Shown piece by piece: positions 12,901 to 25,900 of a DNA stretch of 64,000 bases (the first letter of the stretch is position 1; every line of letters starts with the position of its first letter). Where the stretch lies: NCBI GenBank assembly GCA_037013685.1, contig CM072893.1, positions 15,836,736-15,900,735 on the forward strand, in the 5' to 3' direction. The stretch comes from Acridotheres tristis (taxonomy: Eukaryota > Chordata > Aves > Passeriformes > Sturnidae). The translations under genes were made by a program, and so were the position numbers. Under the pieces are notes generated by a model. The model saw only the letters and a list, made by a program, of their open reading frames with translations. It was not told the origin of the DNA and ran no database searches.

Positions 12901-15900
12901 CCTAACTCTAAACTTAACCCAATTCACGTTAAAATCTACTCAGTTTCTGGGTCCTGAGATGCTAATTGTGTTCAGTTTAAGACAAGTGTTAGCAGGTTGC
13001 CTTTCCCAGATATATCTCACTCACAGATAGCAGTTCCTAAGCACTGCAAAAACCACCGGGATCAGCTTTACAATTAGACTGCAGGCTCTGGACATTTGTC
13101 CAGGTATAATTTTGTGGATGTTTGTCAGATTAATTGCAAGGAGGGCTTCCTTTTGCAGTGGTCTGGAGGTAGGTCTTTGGACTATTCAGCATATTTCTGA
13201 TTGACTTGCCATCAGAAAATGCAGAAAGGGGCAGCAATGCTTGCTGATGGAAAACCTAAGCTTCTGTCCAACTAGAAGCACAGCTCCCAAAAAAGTAAGT
13301 ATACAGATGCACAGGCTGCAGATTAGGACTGCATCTTGTTTTGCTTAATAAATCTGACATAGTAGGATTATGAGCTACTCCAGATGGTTTGACACATTGC
13401 AGGACGGTTGCTGTGTCTAGGGCTCTTAATTAAATTCCCTTTTAACCTCTACAACCTTCTCAAGTGAGAGTCATTTCCTCTCAGAGCAGATCATGTCAGA
13501 AGGATCCAGACAAACAGACTTTGAAAAGTGGAACAATAGCCTGCCGAGCCAAAGGATTACTAAACAGCTCTGTAGCAGGCTAGGGATTAACCTGGCCTTT
13601 AGTACCCACTTTAGAGAGAAGTTTAAAACCAGAAAATAGTAAGATGCCTAGTGCAGATATCTACCCCAAACAATCACAGCCGATGGAAGGAGGATGTGCA
13701 GCAAAGAGCACAGCAGGGAAGTGTGTGGCGTGCAGGAAAGACAAAGCTATTCCCCGCCAGTACAGACCTATCGCTTCAATGGCCACTAGATGTTGCCACT
13801 GTTCTTCTCGGAGTTACCTGCAGTTTTGGCATTTGTCCGATGTGGTGTTAAGTCTCGAGGGTTTAAAATCTTAGGAAGTCCTTTCTTCCTAATCTATCCT
13901 CTTTTGACGTTCCATATGGTGCTGCTCCATCCCACATACCAGAGAAGAAGGTCAGGCTCATACCAGAGAGTTTTGGCAGCGAGGGGGGGACTTGCTGCAG
14001 CTTGGAGGGGATTCCGGGGTCACGCAGACAAACAGACTGCCCAGCAAGTAACACCATGGGAATGGCGGCTATTGCACACACCTACCCCAGCTCTGCGGTC
14101 AAATCCTACATATTTCTGTCCCTGTCCTATGTCTTATTGTGCATTAAGCCCACTTAGTGGCACAAGAGAGTCTGGCATTTACTGTTTCTCCTATTCTGGA
14201 GCTACGAAGCACTGACAAGTCTCCCTGATGTCTGTGTAAACTGGAACAGGTTAAGAATACAGGAAATATTTTACAAAAATTATATTTATTTCATCATCAT
14301 CACCATAACAATAACCAGAAAAAAATAGTTTTGCAATTTTTTTTAAGAAGAGATTGAATCATGTTGGAATTTGCTGTTTATGAATAATTTCAACACAGAT
14401 TAGTCCTGGACATCAGGGAAAAAGGAGAGCAAGGGCAAGGTTTAATTCTCCGTCTCTGAAAAATTAAAGTGATGAAGACTGATGCTGTTTTCCTGACTTC
14501 TACATGATCAAAATGTGCTCTGGAGACAGCTCTGCTGCTGATGCTTCTCTGAAGTACTGCTTGTGTCCATCTAGCAGCATAATAAGGCAGATTTTATGTG
14601 CTGCTCTTGAAATGAGTTTGTAGGCATTGACAACTTGAAGTTAGACCATTTGAAATTAGGTGTACAAGAATGCAGTGTGAAAATAAATTAATTTTGAAGA
14701 TACATGTCAGAGAAAGCAAAGTTTTGTTTAGGCTGTTTCTCAAGCCACTTAAACTAAGGGTATATTTGAAAAGAGAGAGGTGGTCACAGTGAGATAAAGA
14801 CAATTTCTTGTATGATTATAAACTCTCTGAAGTGGTGAAAAGTCCTACAGGCAGCACATGCACTACCCCACAGGCATTAATGGAAATTCCACGTACTTAA
14901 GCAAGGATTGAACTCAGACACCAAACCTCACCACAGTCCAGGTAAACCCTTTCACTCTAAACAAAACTAAACCACCTCAAGCACAGCTTGGAGTGATTTC
15001 AAACCCTTAGCACTGACAAGTATGAGTGGGTAAGATAACAGTAAGATAACAGATATCTTTTTCTGAGTCCATTGCATTATTCATGGCAGGTATAGAAGAT
15101 TGTTACAATATTCTCAGTGCAAAAAAGCCACTGACCTGCTGAACCTGGCACCATGGCAGGACACAAGTGAAGTCTCTGCTAGACCCACAATTGACATTTA
15201 TAGACTTGTGAACTAGACATTGCTATGTCTCAGGAGAAATCATGTATAGAAAGGAGGAAGAGGCAGGATTTAGTTTTCAGTGTGCTAACTGAAAATAAAA
15301 ACATATAATTTTATTCAAAGGTAGAGTAGGAGGTAAGAATCTCAGTTTAAGGTGTGTCTTGGTGTTTAAGTGTATAAGCACAAGAGTGCTTTATACAAAT
15401 CACCCCATAAATCCTAGTGCCACACTAATAGGTTCAAGGCTCAGGCTCTGTTCAGTTCCTTCCCGATGCACTCTTAGGTGCCATGTCTCACCTGGTGTAT
15501 GTATACTTCTCCTGTGAGACCTTGTCTCTGCAAACAAATGCTTTGTTCCCATCAGACCATGGTTCCCATCACTCCTTAAATCTGTGCTTCAGCATCTTTG
15601 GCCTTAACCCTAACCCTGCTTGCCTCTTGCCTTTTGGGCTGAGGATCCACAGCAGACTCTTGTCTCCTGGAATTGGCTTACCCTGAACTGTCAGTGCCTT
15701 GTTCCTGGCCCTAATTGCAGGGCATACTCATCGTCTGATTGAGATCCTCACACATCATGCTAGACATGCCTTCTCTTCATCTTGCTATTGCTTTTCCCTA
15801 GCCTCTGTTCAGTTTTATACAAAGAATCACATCTGTTTCCTGCTCCCTTCCAATTACCATGGGGCACTCTGCTCCCTTCCAGCATGCTCAGCTTCTCTCT

Positions 15901-17547
15901 CTCTGCAGCTGCCTGGGGTGGGAGGAAGCAGAGGTACACCAGGTCATGTGGCAGGGAAGAGCAACCACAAACTTCCCTGCTACATCATCTTTTGGAGCTA
16001 CATCGTGCCTCAAAATCCATCAGGTTCCCACATGATATCCAGCTGGCACAGACTGTTCTCCTAAGGTGTAATTCGTGCTCAGGAAGGCACAGGAGATGAT
16101 TGGAGAAATAAAGCAACAGCTATAAAGCGGTCTGAAAACAGCTGCTGGAAGCAAGTAGAGTAGAGGTAGAGTTTAGCATCAACCTAGTTACTGCAGAAAG
16201 GTTCCATATAATGGTAGCTGCATTTCTCAACTTCTCACCTGATGATATAAATCACATTAATTTCTCAGGTGATTATCAAAATAGAGCTAGAAACATTTTA
16301 AAATTAGATGTAACTACCTCATGCCTTTGGGAGACGAGAGGCAAAGGGCTCTGATTTTAAACAATAAAGCAGAACATTGTGTTTGCTCTTACTCTGTCCC
16401 TCTGTAGCCAGCACCTTGTCTCCCTTGATGAATGATGAATGAGTGTTTAGAGCATAGGGAATCTGAATAGGAAAGCAGTAGCTCAAGGAAAACAACTGGA
16501 CCTCACAGCAGACACTGGGCACTCTGGCCAAATGTCAAACATGGTGCTAAACCAATCCAGAAGAATTAACGTGGTGAGAAAAAATCTCCAGTGAGCAGGG
16601 CTTGGCAACACCAACAGACCCACTCCTCTGTGGCCACCTGCACTCGTGCAGAGGAGGTGTGATGTGTGGACAGATGGTCAGCTGTGACAGTAGCATTTGA
16701 CACCCTCCAGCTTTGTGCAGATGTAAATACCTTCACCAGGCATGAAGCTCTGTGATGGTGCCCAGAGCAGGCAGTGGGTGTTTACAGTTTAATTGTGCTT
16801 ATTTTACACTGGAACTGCTCCAGGGATTTGCTCCTGAATCACCAGCATGGGAGTGTGAGGGCAGGATCCAGGCTGGACATCACTCTGGTGTATCATCCTA
16901 GAACTAGAATCCTAGAACTCAATTGGGTAGGCAGGAAAAAGAGGGAGAGTCACTTCATAATGTACAGGAGTTAAGGGGAGTTATTTGCATGTACAATGCT
17001 GCAACAAATGCAGGTTATCAACCCTATTTCTGTCATTAATCAGGAAATTAATTTCCTTGCTCTTTGATTCAGTTGAATTTCCCATACATATTAAATATCT
17101 GCTTCCTAGAATTCTGTAAATAGCTTTCTAGACTGGGTGGTTCTTCCTACTAGTTCTTGTTTCATGCATACCATTATTTTGCTTCTGTATTTTTTGAAGC
17201 ATTTTAGGAAATATGTATGACAGCCTAGAGGACACTGGGATGAATGATTAAGAAGGGACAGAAGGAGGGTGTAAAACAGAGCAAGACCCAGGATAGTTTT
17301 TGAGGCATTACTGACAAACAGGATATTTAGCAGGTTTTATGTGTTGCATCAAAAAGCACTAGGAGGAAGAAGAGGAAATGCATGCTTATTTGAACAAAGA
17401 GGAGAAAGAAGTGAGCCACCTATGGAGTGACTGGTCTTCCTGGACATTGAGACAGTGACTGCAGGTGACCTGAGGTGCAACCTTTTCTTTTCCCCTCTCC
17501 TTAGGGATGGCAGCAGTGCTATCTGAGACTCTGCCCTCTGGGCCTTT
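9936..17547. other. Intergenic region SYNPO2L-MYOZ1
   Basis: About 7.6 kb with no recognisable exon. It contains an A23 tract at 10651-10673 followed by A-rich sequence to about 10705, T-rich runs near 12300-12362, a slightly GC/CpG-richer patch at about 13640-14215, and a short telomere-like CCCTAA pair at 15604-15616. Open frames here are short and without family resemblance. Muscle-specific control elements for either neighbour could lie here, but I cannot point to one with confidence. Confidence 0.5.
10651..10705. repeat. Poly(A)/A-rich tract
   Basis: An uninterrupted run of 23 A followed by A-rich sequence with scattered G. It could be a simple repeat or the tail of an old retroposed sequence. 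The 170 bases upstream were not recognised as a processed gene copy, and no target-site duplication was identified. Confidence 0.8.
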
Positions 17548-17561
17548 GGTTATTAATAACC
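17548..17561. promoter_or_regulatory. 14-bp perfect palindrome GGTTATTAATAACC
   Basis: Perfectly self-complementary AT-rich palindrome immediately upstream of the candidate MYOZ1 first exon. It resembles homeodomain or POU-type dimer sites, but it is not the HNF1 consensus, whose half-site is GTTAAT. A regulatory role is inferred from position only. Confidence 0.35.
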
Positions 17562-17784
17562 GCAGGATGCCTGTGTGAGCAGCCTTCAGGAGTCAAATTC
17601 ACTGCACTTTGCATCAGCACTTTGTGCTGGGCAGAGCTTCCCTGCACCCAGGCACCCTGGGAGAGTGGGGCTGCTGGACAAGCCTCCCCAGGCAGCACCC
17701 AGACACAGGCTGGGAGGGAGCAGCCACTGCTGAGCTCTGGGGCAGGTGTGGGAGCTGGTCTGAGCCTGGCACTGCAAGCCTGAG
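17562..17784 (+). other. MYOZ1: Candidate non-coding first exon of MYOZ1
   Basis: MYOZ1 exon 2 has an acceptor 26 bases before the ATG, so at least one upstream non-coding exon must exist. The best candidate is this locally GC-rich block, which ends in a perfect donor TGAG|GTGAGT (intron from 17785) about 2.1 kb before exon 2. It sits just after a 14-bp palindrome (17548-17561) and among three CAGGTG E-boxes (17462, 17743, 17812), suitable for myogenic bHLH factors. No TATA box is visible. The 5' end is arbitrary and the exon itself is inference. Confidence 0.3.
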
Positions 17785-19883
17785 GTGAGTTGACTGGGCA
17801 GCAAAATAGTGCAGGTGCTGGAGAAGTAAAGACTGGTTTGGCTTGCAGCACCAATGACTGCTGCAAAGATCAATGCACAAAAAGACAGAGGAATTGAACC
17901 AGGGGACAGAGCTGAGGGAGAAAAGCCCTGGCTTTATGTATGAGATAGTGAGGAGGATGGGGTGTGAGGCTCCAGCAGCTTCTGGGAGGGCTGGGAGAGC
18001 AGGAGTGCTGTGTAACTCTGGACCCTGTCTATAGTGAGAGACTGCTGTTCCTTTCCTTATGCTAGACCAATTGCATGCAGTGAGTTTTTCAATCTTTAAT
18101 CCTTCTGGATTAGTAAAGAAGGATAGCAGAATGGGATGGACTTGTCCTCATGCTGCTTGGTAACCAGTGTGAGGAGCACAGCTCCCCACCATAGCTGTCC
18201 CTTTCTGCCTCACCTCAGGGAATCCATGTTTGCAGTATACAGATGATTTCTCTCTGTTTTGCCAGCTTTAGGACCCATCAGATGGGCCATAACCTCTCAC
18301 CTCTGCTGTCTCCTGGCAGCATTGCCCCTTTCCTGTCAAGCAGGGCCTGCTTCTTTTATACAGCCAAGCAGATGTCTGGCTGCTTGAAGAGAATGTGCAG
18401 CATGTGCATCATGGCTGCACCTGCTCACACTTGCTTTGGGAATACCCCATGATGGGCTCATTTATGATGTGAACTACATAGGCAGCACCTCAGTAAAAGG
18501 AAAAGCTTGCAAATCTGAAAGAAGAACTAATCCAAGGGAGTATCTGCCAATGTGATTGGCACTGTTTTGCTGTGGCTGGGCTTCTTTTAACACTTATCAC
18601 CACTCCATTACATAAAAATCATGTTACAAAAGAAGTAATTATGGAATGATATCTCAGAATACACAGAAGATAAAAATGTCTTGATCAGAAGGGTAGTTAC
18701 AAACTCCTAGTTACAACTATTTGCTTGCTAGTTTTAAAATATAACTCATAGTTCAAAGTTTTTCAGTTCTGAAATCTTAAGCGAAGTAAAGTACAAAGAA
18801 TCACAAGGACAGAGGTGGTTAGTTATTGCTGCTGCTGAAGCCAATGGGCCTTTGCCCATTTTTGGATTGCATTGTATTAGGTGGGGATCTGTCCCCTAAA
18901 TGCTGCTGTTTGGGCATGGACAGTGCTTAAGTGAAGGCAAGACATTTGTTCTACTTACATTATGTGTAATAACCCCCAAGAAGGACTCTCAGAAGCTGCC
19001 TGAAATGGAATTGCTGAGATTACTCCTGATTTTCCCTGGCTTTGCAGTTCAGATCTCTCATTCTATCTGGGGACAGAGATAGGGAACATTGTACCTGAAG
19101 AAATCTCCCTCTTCTCCTCTTTCCACCTTCAAAATGGTATGGACTAAGATCAATACATAAGATACAGATGCAAGTGGCTTCAAACAGATTGGGTGAACAA
19201 CTTTAAGGTTTTTCTGTGCCTTCCTCCTCCTGCCCTTCTGTAACAAAACAGTAGCAGTTATAAAAGACAAAACTACTTGAAATATTTTGCTTCTTTTTTT
19301 TTTCCTTCCAAACTTGCAGTCTGGTGACCTTCTGAATACCTATTCTAATTTAAAAAGACTATTTAAATATCCAAACCAAAACCGCACATGACGCAAAGTG
19401 TTCCAAATAACTCACGGACAGACCTGAAATCTTTATCCAAAAATATATGTCACCATCTAATGACAACTTCATGTTGTTGTAACATTGCAGCATAGAGCAA
19501 ATTTTCAAAGTGACATCCTGTTACTGCAGCACAAGGTGATAACAGAGTATCCCTACAGCACATGTGGACTCTAGGAGAGTTGCCTTACTGCAATTAAATG
19601 GCCTCTTTTGGATGACAGTGCTATACAGCACCTTGGCAATGCTTCTGCTGGGATCTGCTACCATATTTTGCCAAAATGCTGAGTCTCCAGAGAACCCCAG
19701 AATAGTCTGCTGATGATATCCTGTATAGGATGATACCTTCCACTAGCTCCATCATGGGGAAGGGATAGAAAAGAACCTGGGTGTGAAATGAAGGCTGTAT
19801 ATCTTTTACCTGTAGATGGCAACTAAAAGAGAGGCAAAAAATACATTTCTGGTGTTTCATTCTCCATTTCCTTGTGTGTTTAG
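17785..19883 (+). other. MYOZ1: Putative MYOZ1 intron 1
   Basis: The stretch between the candidate first exon and the acceptor TTTAG at 19879-19883. No coding similarity or known repeat was recognised in it. Its left border depends on the tentative first exon. Confidence 0.35.
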
Positions 19884-19985
19884 AGCAAAGCAGAGAACTC
19901 TTTGTGGGAATGCCCCTTGCAGGGACTCCTGCTCCTGTTAAAAGGAAAAAGTCCACTAAACTCATTGGGAAGCTGACACATGAAG
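19884..19985 (+). CDS. MYOZ1: MYOZ1 exon 2 (first coding exon)
   Basis: The acceptor TTTAG ends at 19883. A 26-nt UTR remnant precedes the ATG at 19910 (GTGGGAATGC context, with G at -3). Twenty-five codons plus one base follow, to the donor GAAG|GTAAGA. It encodes the start MPLAGTPAPVKRKK and a basic segment matching the family N-terminus. This exon is too short to appear as an open frame and was found by matching the family start peptide. A 166-codon minus-strand open frame across it is a shadow. Confidence 0.92.
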
Positions 19986-22900
19986 GTAAGATATGCAAAA
20001 TTGCACATGTAAGAATTGTTTGGATTTCAACCTGAATTTCGGCCTTTAAAATTTCACACCTTGTCTGACTGAACTCCCAAACCAAGACATGCAGTGAACA
20101 TACCAGGAGGCAGAGCCACAAATTTTAGTGAAGCCCAGCCTTCAACCACATCACATTTTCTATCTTTCATCTGAAAAGCATTGCACACACTCAGGTCAAA
20201 AGTCGACCTAGATTGCACTCTGTAAACTTGTATTCTCCTGCAGCATTAATTTGGATGCACACCAGTGTAAATGGACAGAAAACATGATCTTTTAGAGGTG
20301 TCAATACTGCAGTGTCTAGATATATTTTATGTTGTTCTCTCTCCTATAACCTTTGTCTCATACTGTTTTCTCTCTGTATGAGAGAGTTTCTTTGATTCCA
20401 GCACTCATTAGCTGAAAAAGACAAAGTCTCTTAGAGAAGTTAATAGAGCAGGAAGAATATAACCTGGAACATTTTTCGTTCTACAGAGTATGTGTGTATT
20501 GGGCAGGGTAACTTTTAAATAACTGTGATGTCCTTACCTTTTCTTTACTTTTGACAGCATGAGGAAGGATTTAGAGGTTTGGTAAAGTAGTCATTTGAAG
20601 CAGTAACAAGAAATCCTGCTGCACTGACTGAGATGCTTCAGAAGTGTGATAGACCCATCTAGCTCCACCCCTATGCAACTTCTCTCTGCAGGTTTGCCTT
20701 GATTGCAATCCAGAGTAAATCCCAAACACCTATATCCAAAGTGTCATCAATGTAAAAACTTGGTGCATAGATAATTTTCTAAAATCTTACTTTAGAAGAT
20801 AATTTGGGTGCTTTGAAGTCATTAGTGATGCTAAGAAGCAATAGACAAGAGACATGGACCAGAGTACTTCCTAAAGTGCCCCATTGTGTATGTTTTGTAG
20901 CAATGCCACAAGAGGTGTCCAAGCTGAACCTGGGGAAGAAGATCAGCATCCCCAGAGATGTGATGCTAGAAGAACTTTCTCTCCTCACTAACAAAGGATC
21001 TAAGATGTTCAAATTACGTCAGCTGAGAGTGGAGAAGTTCATTTATGAGAATAACCCTGATGCCTTCACCGACAATTCTGTGGTAAGTTGAAGATTAAGA
21101 CTAAAATGTTATTCCATACACTGAGGGAAAACAGGAATGGAGTGTGCTCAAGCTCTCTTCTGTTTTAATGTGTGTGGATGGGGGCTAGGGAGGGTCTACC
21201 AGCAAAGAAGTGAAGGAAGAAAACAAAATTACATAAATACACAAATTTTATTTCCTTTTGGCAGGAGCATTAGTTTCCTCTGGCAAATATTTGGTATTAC
21301 AAGTACAGAAGCATGACAAAATTGAGTTCTGAGTGATGAAGGAAGGCTGCAAGTTTGGCAGGTGTTCAGACCTCAGGGCAGGGCTAATTGGTTTTGTACC
21401 CATTCCATTTCTTCTTTGCATGATGGCAATGATCCATCCAGATCTGACTTCAGCTCCAGTAGATGCAGTTCTATTTTTAGTCTAGGATACTCTTATGCTT
21501 TCTGCTGGACAGAGTCTTCTGCTAATATCTGCAAGTTCCACAAGTGAAACCTCTAACCTGACTCAGTATTTTCAGTTAATTTTCTAGAAACCCAGTTTGT
21601 TTTCTTCTAGAACATTTTCCTTTCAGATACGGTGTATAAATACAGACATTATTTTCCTTTTCCCTTTTCCCTGTGTTAGTACTGTTATTTAAACTTCTTT
21701 CTACAGTGTAAAGTCTTTTGAAGACACCTAACCTTTACAAATGAAACTCTCTATTCACATGATTATCAGAATTCAGTAAAACAAATAGATAATGTTTAAG
21801 GTTCATATGCATTTTGATGTACCACCTCATCTTCTGATGTTCTTTAAAGTTGGTTTGGTGATATTTTATCCCTTTATGGCATCTCTTTTCTAGTCCAAGG
21901 AAACTCAAGGAAAACAATATAAGTTAAGCTGAAGAAAATGTTTTGCCAAACAAAAATACACTATCTTTTAGCACTCTGATGTCTTCAAAAACAGTAATAA
22001 GAAAATATCTGTGGTTCACTTCTAAAAATGACAACTTAAAAATCAGAATGTGGAAAGATGCCTAAAAAAAAATCAAAATTGCAACAATAAGATTACAGAT
22101 GAGGGATGACAGACCAGAGATATGGTAAGCATATCTCATTATGTTAAACTTTGGGCAGCTCCTAAACATATGAGGACCAAGTTCATACGGAATCTTCTGC
22201 AGTGAGGACTGGGAAAATAATAAAGTGATAGAATAAAATGGCTAAAGTCCAAAGTCTCAAAAATTTGAGAGCATCACTAAAGAATGTCTAATTAGAACAA
22301 TCCAAAACAAATAAGTTGTGACAAACTGACTCAAGACTGGACATGCACAGTTGCTCCATGACTAACATTACACATGTTAGTCACACGGATGACAATTGCT
22401 TCTCTCTTGTTACCTGTTTTTCCCACTTTGTTTATTCATTTGTGCCTGACTTTCACTCCATACCCTTTCTGTAGTGAATCTCTCTCTCTTTTGTAAGAAC
22501 ACATTTGCTCCCAGGACCTTTTAGCATGACTGGTAAGATCCTGGGCCATGGAGAAAGGTAGTTGGGGGTTAGAAAATACTCTAAAAACCTAGGATTTTCT
22601 TTATGGATCTGCTGAAGAAGAACCATGTCATGGTCTCCAAACAGCAGCCGGCATTCTGCTTAAAATCCTCCGTGATCCACTTATAGGTCTTCCCTCCACA
22701 TCCATGGTACAGCTAACAGAACTCCCTGGGTCAGTGCAGGAAGACTTTGGTCTGCCCTGAAGCCCTCGCTTGCGGTCAGTTTAGCAAGATCAAAACAGAA
22801 TTGTCACTGTTTTCTGGCTGCTCCACGTGCTCGCTGGTTGCATCCACTGCCTTTGCAGGTAACTGTTCTCATCACCACAGGCAGCACCAGTGAGCAGCTT

Positions 22901-25900
22901 TGCTGCAGTCAGACCATGAAGAAAAGCTGAGCAATCGCAGCAATTGAGTCATTGTCTCAGAGAACTGCGCGCTCTTGAGCAGGTAAAGGCAACAGAACTG
23001 TAGCCATCAGGACAGCGCCTGACCTTAGCACCAAATAACTTTCATCAAAAAGCCCTTTTGATTGCAGTGTCTGATTAGATTTATTTTCTTTTCCTTTCTT
23101 GCTCCTCTATCTGCTCAAAGGCTGATGCAGAAAAGAAAGCTTAAACAAAAGATAACCGTGTGAGGAACATAACGGCGGAGTAAGAAGTCCTACTGCTACA
23201 TCCAGTTACTTACCCCTCCCAATTAACTTCCATGTCCTTTGCTCCCCATCTCGAAGAAGTTCTTGTGTCTTAGGCTGTGGGACAGATCAGAATTTGAAGC
23301 TGGTGGTGTGTTTTCTGCTTTTATATCATAGATTTCTTAACTGTCTTGTCTCAAAATGTTCTCAGGACACACTTAAGAAAGCAGTGCAAGGCAGGTCTGG
23401 GATGGAGTGTGGATTGTTTCTTTCCCACCACAGAAGTTTACAAGCAAGATAATGTAATATAAAAACACACAAAGAGAAAGGTTATTAAAAATAAATCCAA
23501 ACCATATAAGGGGTTCCAGAATAGCCTGTGCTGTAGCCATAAACCTTCCACACAAGGGAGAAGATCTCATCAGTCATGTGTCATTGACCCACCCTTCTGC
23601 TTCTCTCCTCCTCCTTTTCCTCCAGCCAAAAATCCACACTGGACAATCAGATTACTCTCCTTACTTGTAGCAGAGGAAACATATATATTGTGTCTGCATG
23701 AATGTCAGACAGCTCCATGCAAAAGTCAAAACCTGTCACTCTGTCAGTTCTGCAGCTCTACCCATCCAGTTAAAGGCAAATGGTAGCTAAACCCCCAGTC
23801 AAAAGGACTGACCATTCCAAACATGAGAAAAATGAAATGCACTACCTGCTGTGGAGCTGTTTTCAATACTGTGTCTCTCTTTGCTTGCAAATACACAGTA
23901 CAAGGGGAAGGTGTGTGGGGGGGGGTGAGTTTGACACCCAGATCCTGCCAAACAGAGAATTTGGGCAACATCCTCCTTGTTTGGTGCTGTGCTGGAAAAG
24001 CTGGATTCTTCTGAACCCTGTCTAGTAAATCAGATGTAGGATTTCTTCTCCTCACCCCAGGCTGAACCACCCATAGGGACTGTGATTCTCTCCATGTCTC
24101 TGAGGTTATTTTCAACTTATTGTGGAGCTGCAAGATATAATTTATTACTGACTAAAGACCATGATGAAATCCTATCTTGCTATGTGCTCTATTACTGTAT
24201 CATCTGGCCAACTAGAGAATGAAGGAAATCACTACATTCATTTTTTAACAGTGAAACTGAAGTATGGAGTAGATGAATAAGTCACCCAAAATCAAAGATA
24301 GGGTTTCAGTCTTGTCTTTGGATCTCCTAAATCCCACTTCACTGTTCAGCAGTTAATAGATCAGCAGTTCACAGACCTTTCCTTCATAAGGCTGAATTTG
24401 TTTGGCCTCAAACACATTAAGATCATGTGAAACAATATTTCTTAGCTCTCCAGCCTCACTCATTACTGCCCTAACTCCTTTTGAGACCCCACCTCTGCTT
24501 CTGAACCTCAGTGTAAGACCTTGCTGTCATCAAATGGAAGCTTTCTAACACCTTGCTGCCAGGCATTAAGGGGACACTGAAAACAAAGCCATAGTTACGT
24601 GTCTGGGATGTTGCCATTACTCTGTCTTTCTTCCAGTAAGAATCCTTAAATATATCCTTCTGCTAGTCAAAACCTGTGGCTTGATTTGGGTTACATGTAG
24701 GAGACCTTCCTTTTCCCCCTTTTCCCTTTTGTGTTTTATTATCAGATATTAAATTAAAACAATTAGGAAGGTGGTATAGCTAAATAGACAATTATGAGCA
24801 GTAGTACCTCAAAAACCACACCAACCCACAACCAAAATCCCCACCTTGGTGCTTTCTTACACTTATCATGCAGCTTCCAATCATGACAAAGCTTGTATGA
24901 AAACTGAAATGTGTTGGAAATTTCTGCTGGACTTCAGGTCAAGAAGCTGATGCCAACTGTGAAACAAAATCTAAAAAGTCAAAAGAATTGGATTACTGCT
25001 CTTCTGGATAATGGCAGGAGTTACTCAGTACTCTTTTTGGTGCTGGACAGGAACTCAGAGCAGGCAGAAATAGCAGGAAGAAAATGGAAGTGATTATGTT
25101 ACAAATCAAAAGCAATGCTTCACAGCAGACAGCAGTACACAACCAACCTGCCTCAGAGATCATACATGATAAATAACCAGGCATGATACAGTGTCTGAAG
25201 GATAACAATGATGGAGAAACATAGATGTTATCATGCAGCTGCTTGGTTTATTACAGGAGCGTGCACTGAGGGCATTGTATGGCCCTTAATGTACTCAGAT
25301 GAATGTCAATCAAGGTCAATGGAGATAAGATTAAAGGGGAAATGTTAGGAAAATAATTTTTTCTAGGAGTTCTGTTCTGCATGGAATGTTAAGCCTCTTG
25401 AACAAATACTACAGGATAATTGCAGGCTAAGATACAAGTCTCAGGTTATGACCTAAGTGGAGCAAGCCAGGTGAGACTGTAGTTTCTCCAATAAAATAAG
25501 CCTTGCTGCACTGGAGCTAGATGGGTGCAGAAGACCTAGAAGTTCCACTATACCCAAAGCTGTGTAAGAATGAACATGGAGTTCGATGTATTCCTATTGA
25601 AGATGTGACTGGTGTGGAAAAAGCAGAGTAACAGAAAAAAAAGAGCCTTTTATTTTCCACAGTGATTTGTTGAAGCACTGTGAGAAAACTCTGGACCAAA
25701 ATTCTGAAACACAATTTCTTTCATCCACGAAGAAAATGTGGCAAAGATGATATAAAATATACAAATAAGATATATCTAATTTTGGGTAGCATTAAATAAA
25801 AATTCCTGTTATTTAGATGGGTAGATTCAGGCACAGAGGCAAAAAATTATTTTGCCTAAGATTAAACAGCAAGTCAAGAAATGGACCTGGAAATAGAAAG

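Noticed and set aside
13971..13990. TTTTGGCAGCGAGGG sequence resembling a retroviral tRNA-Leu primer-binding site
   Set aside because: The match to the tRNA end is partial, and neither an LTR on its left nor a retroviral reading frame on its right could be recognised.
15604..15616. Telomere-like TTAACCCTAACCC
   Set aside because: Only two units. This is expected by chance and is not an interstitial telomeric array.
19621..20121. 166-codon minus-strand frame over MYOZ1 exon 2
   Set aside because: No family resemblance, and it lies opposite a confirmed coding exon and its splice sites.
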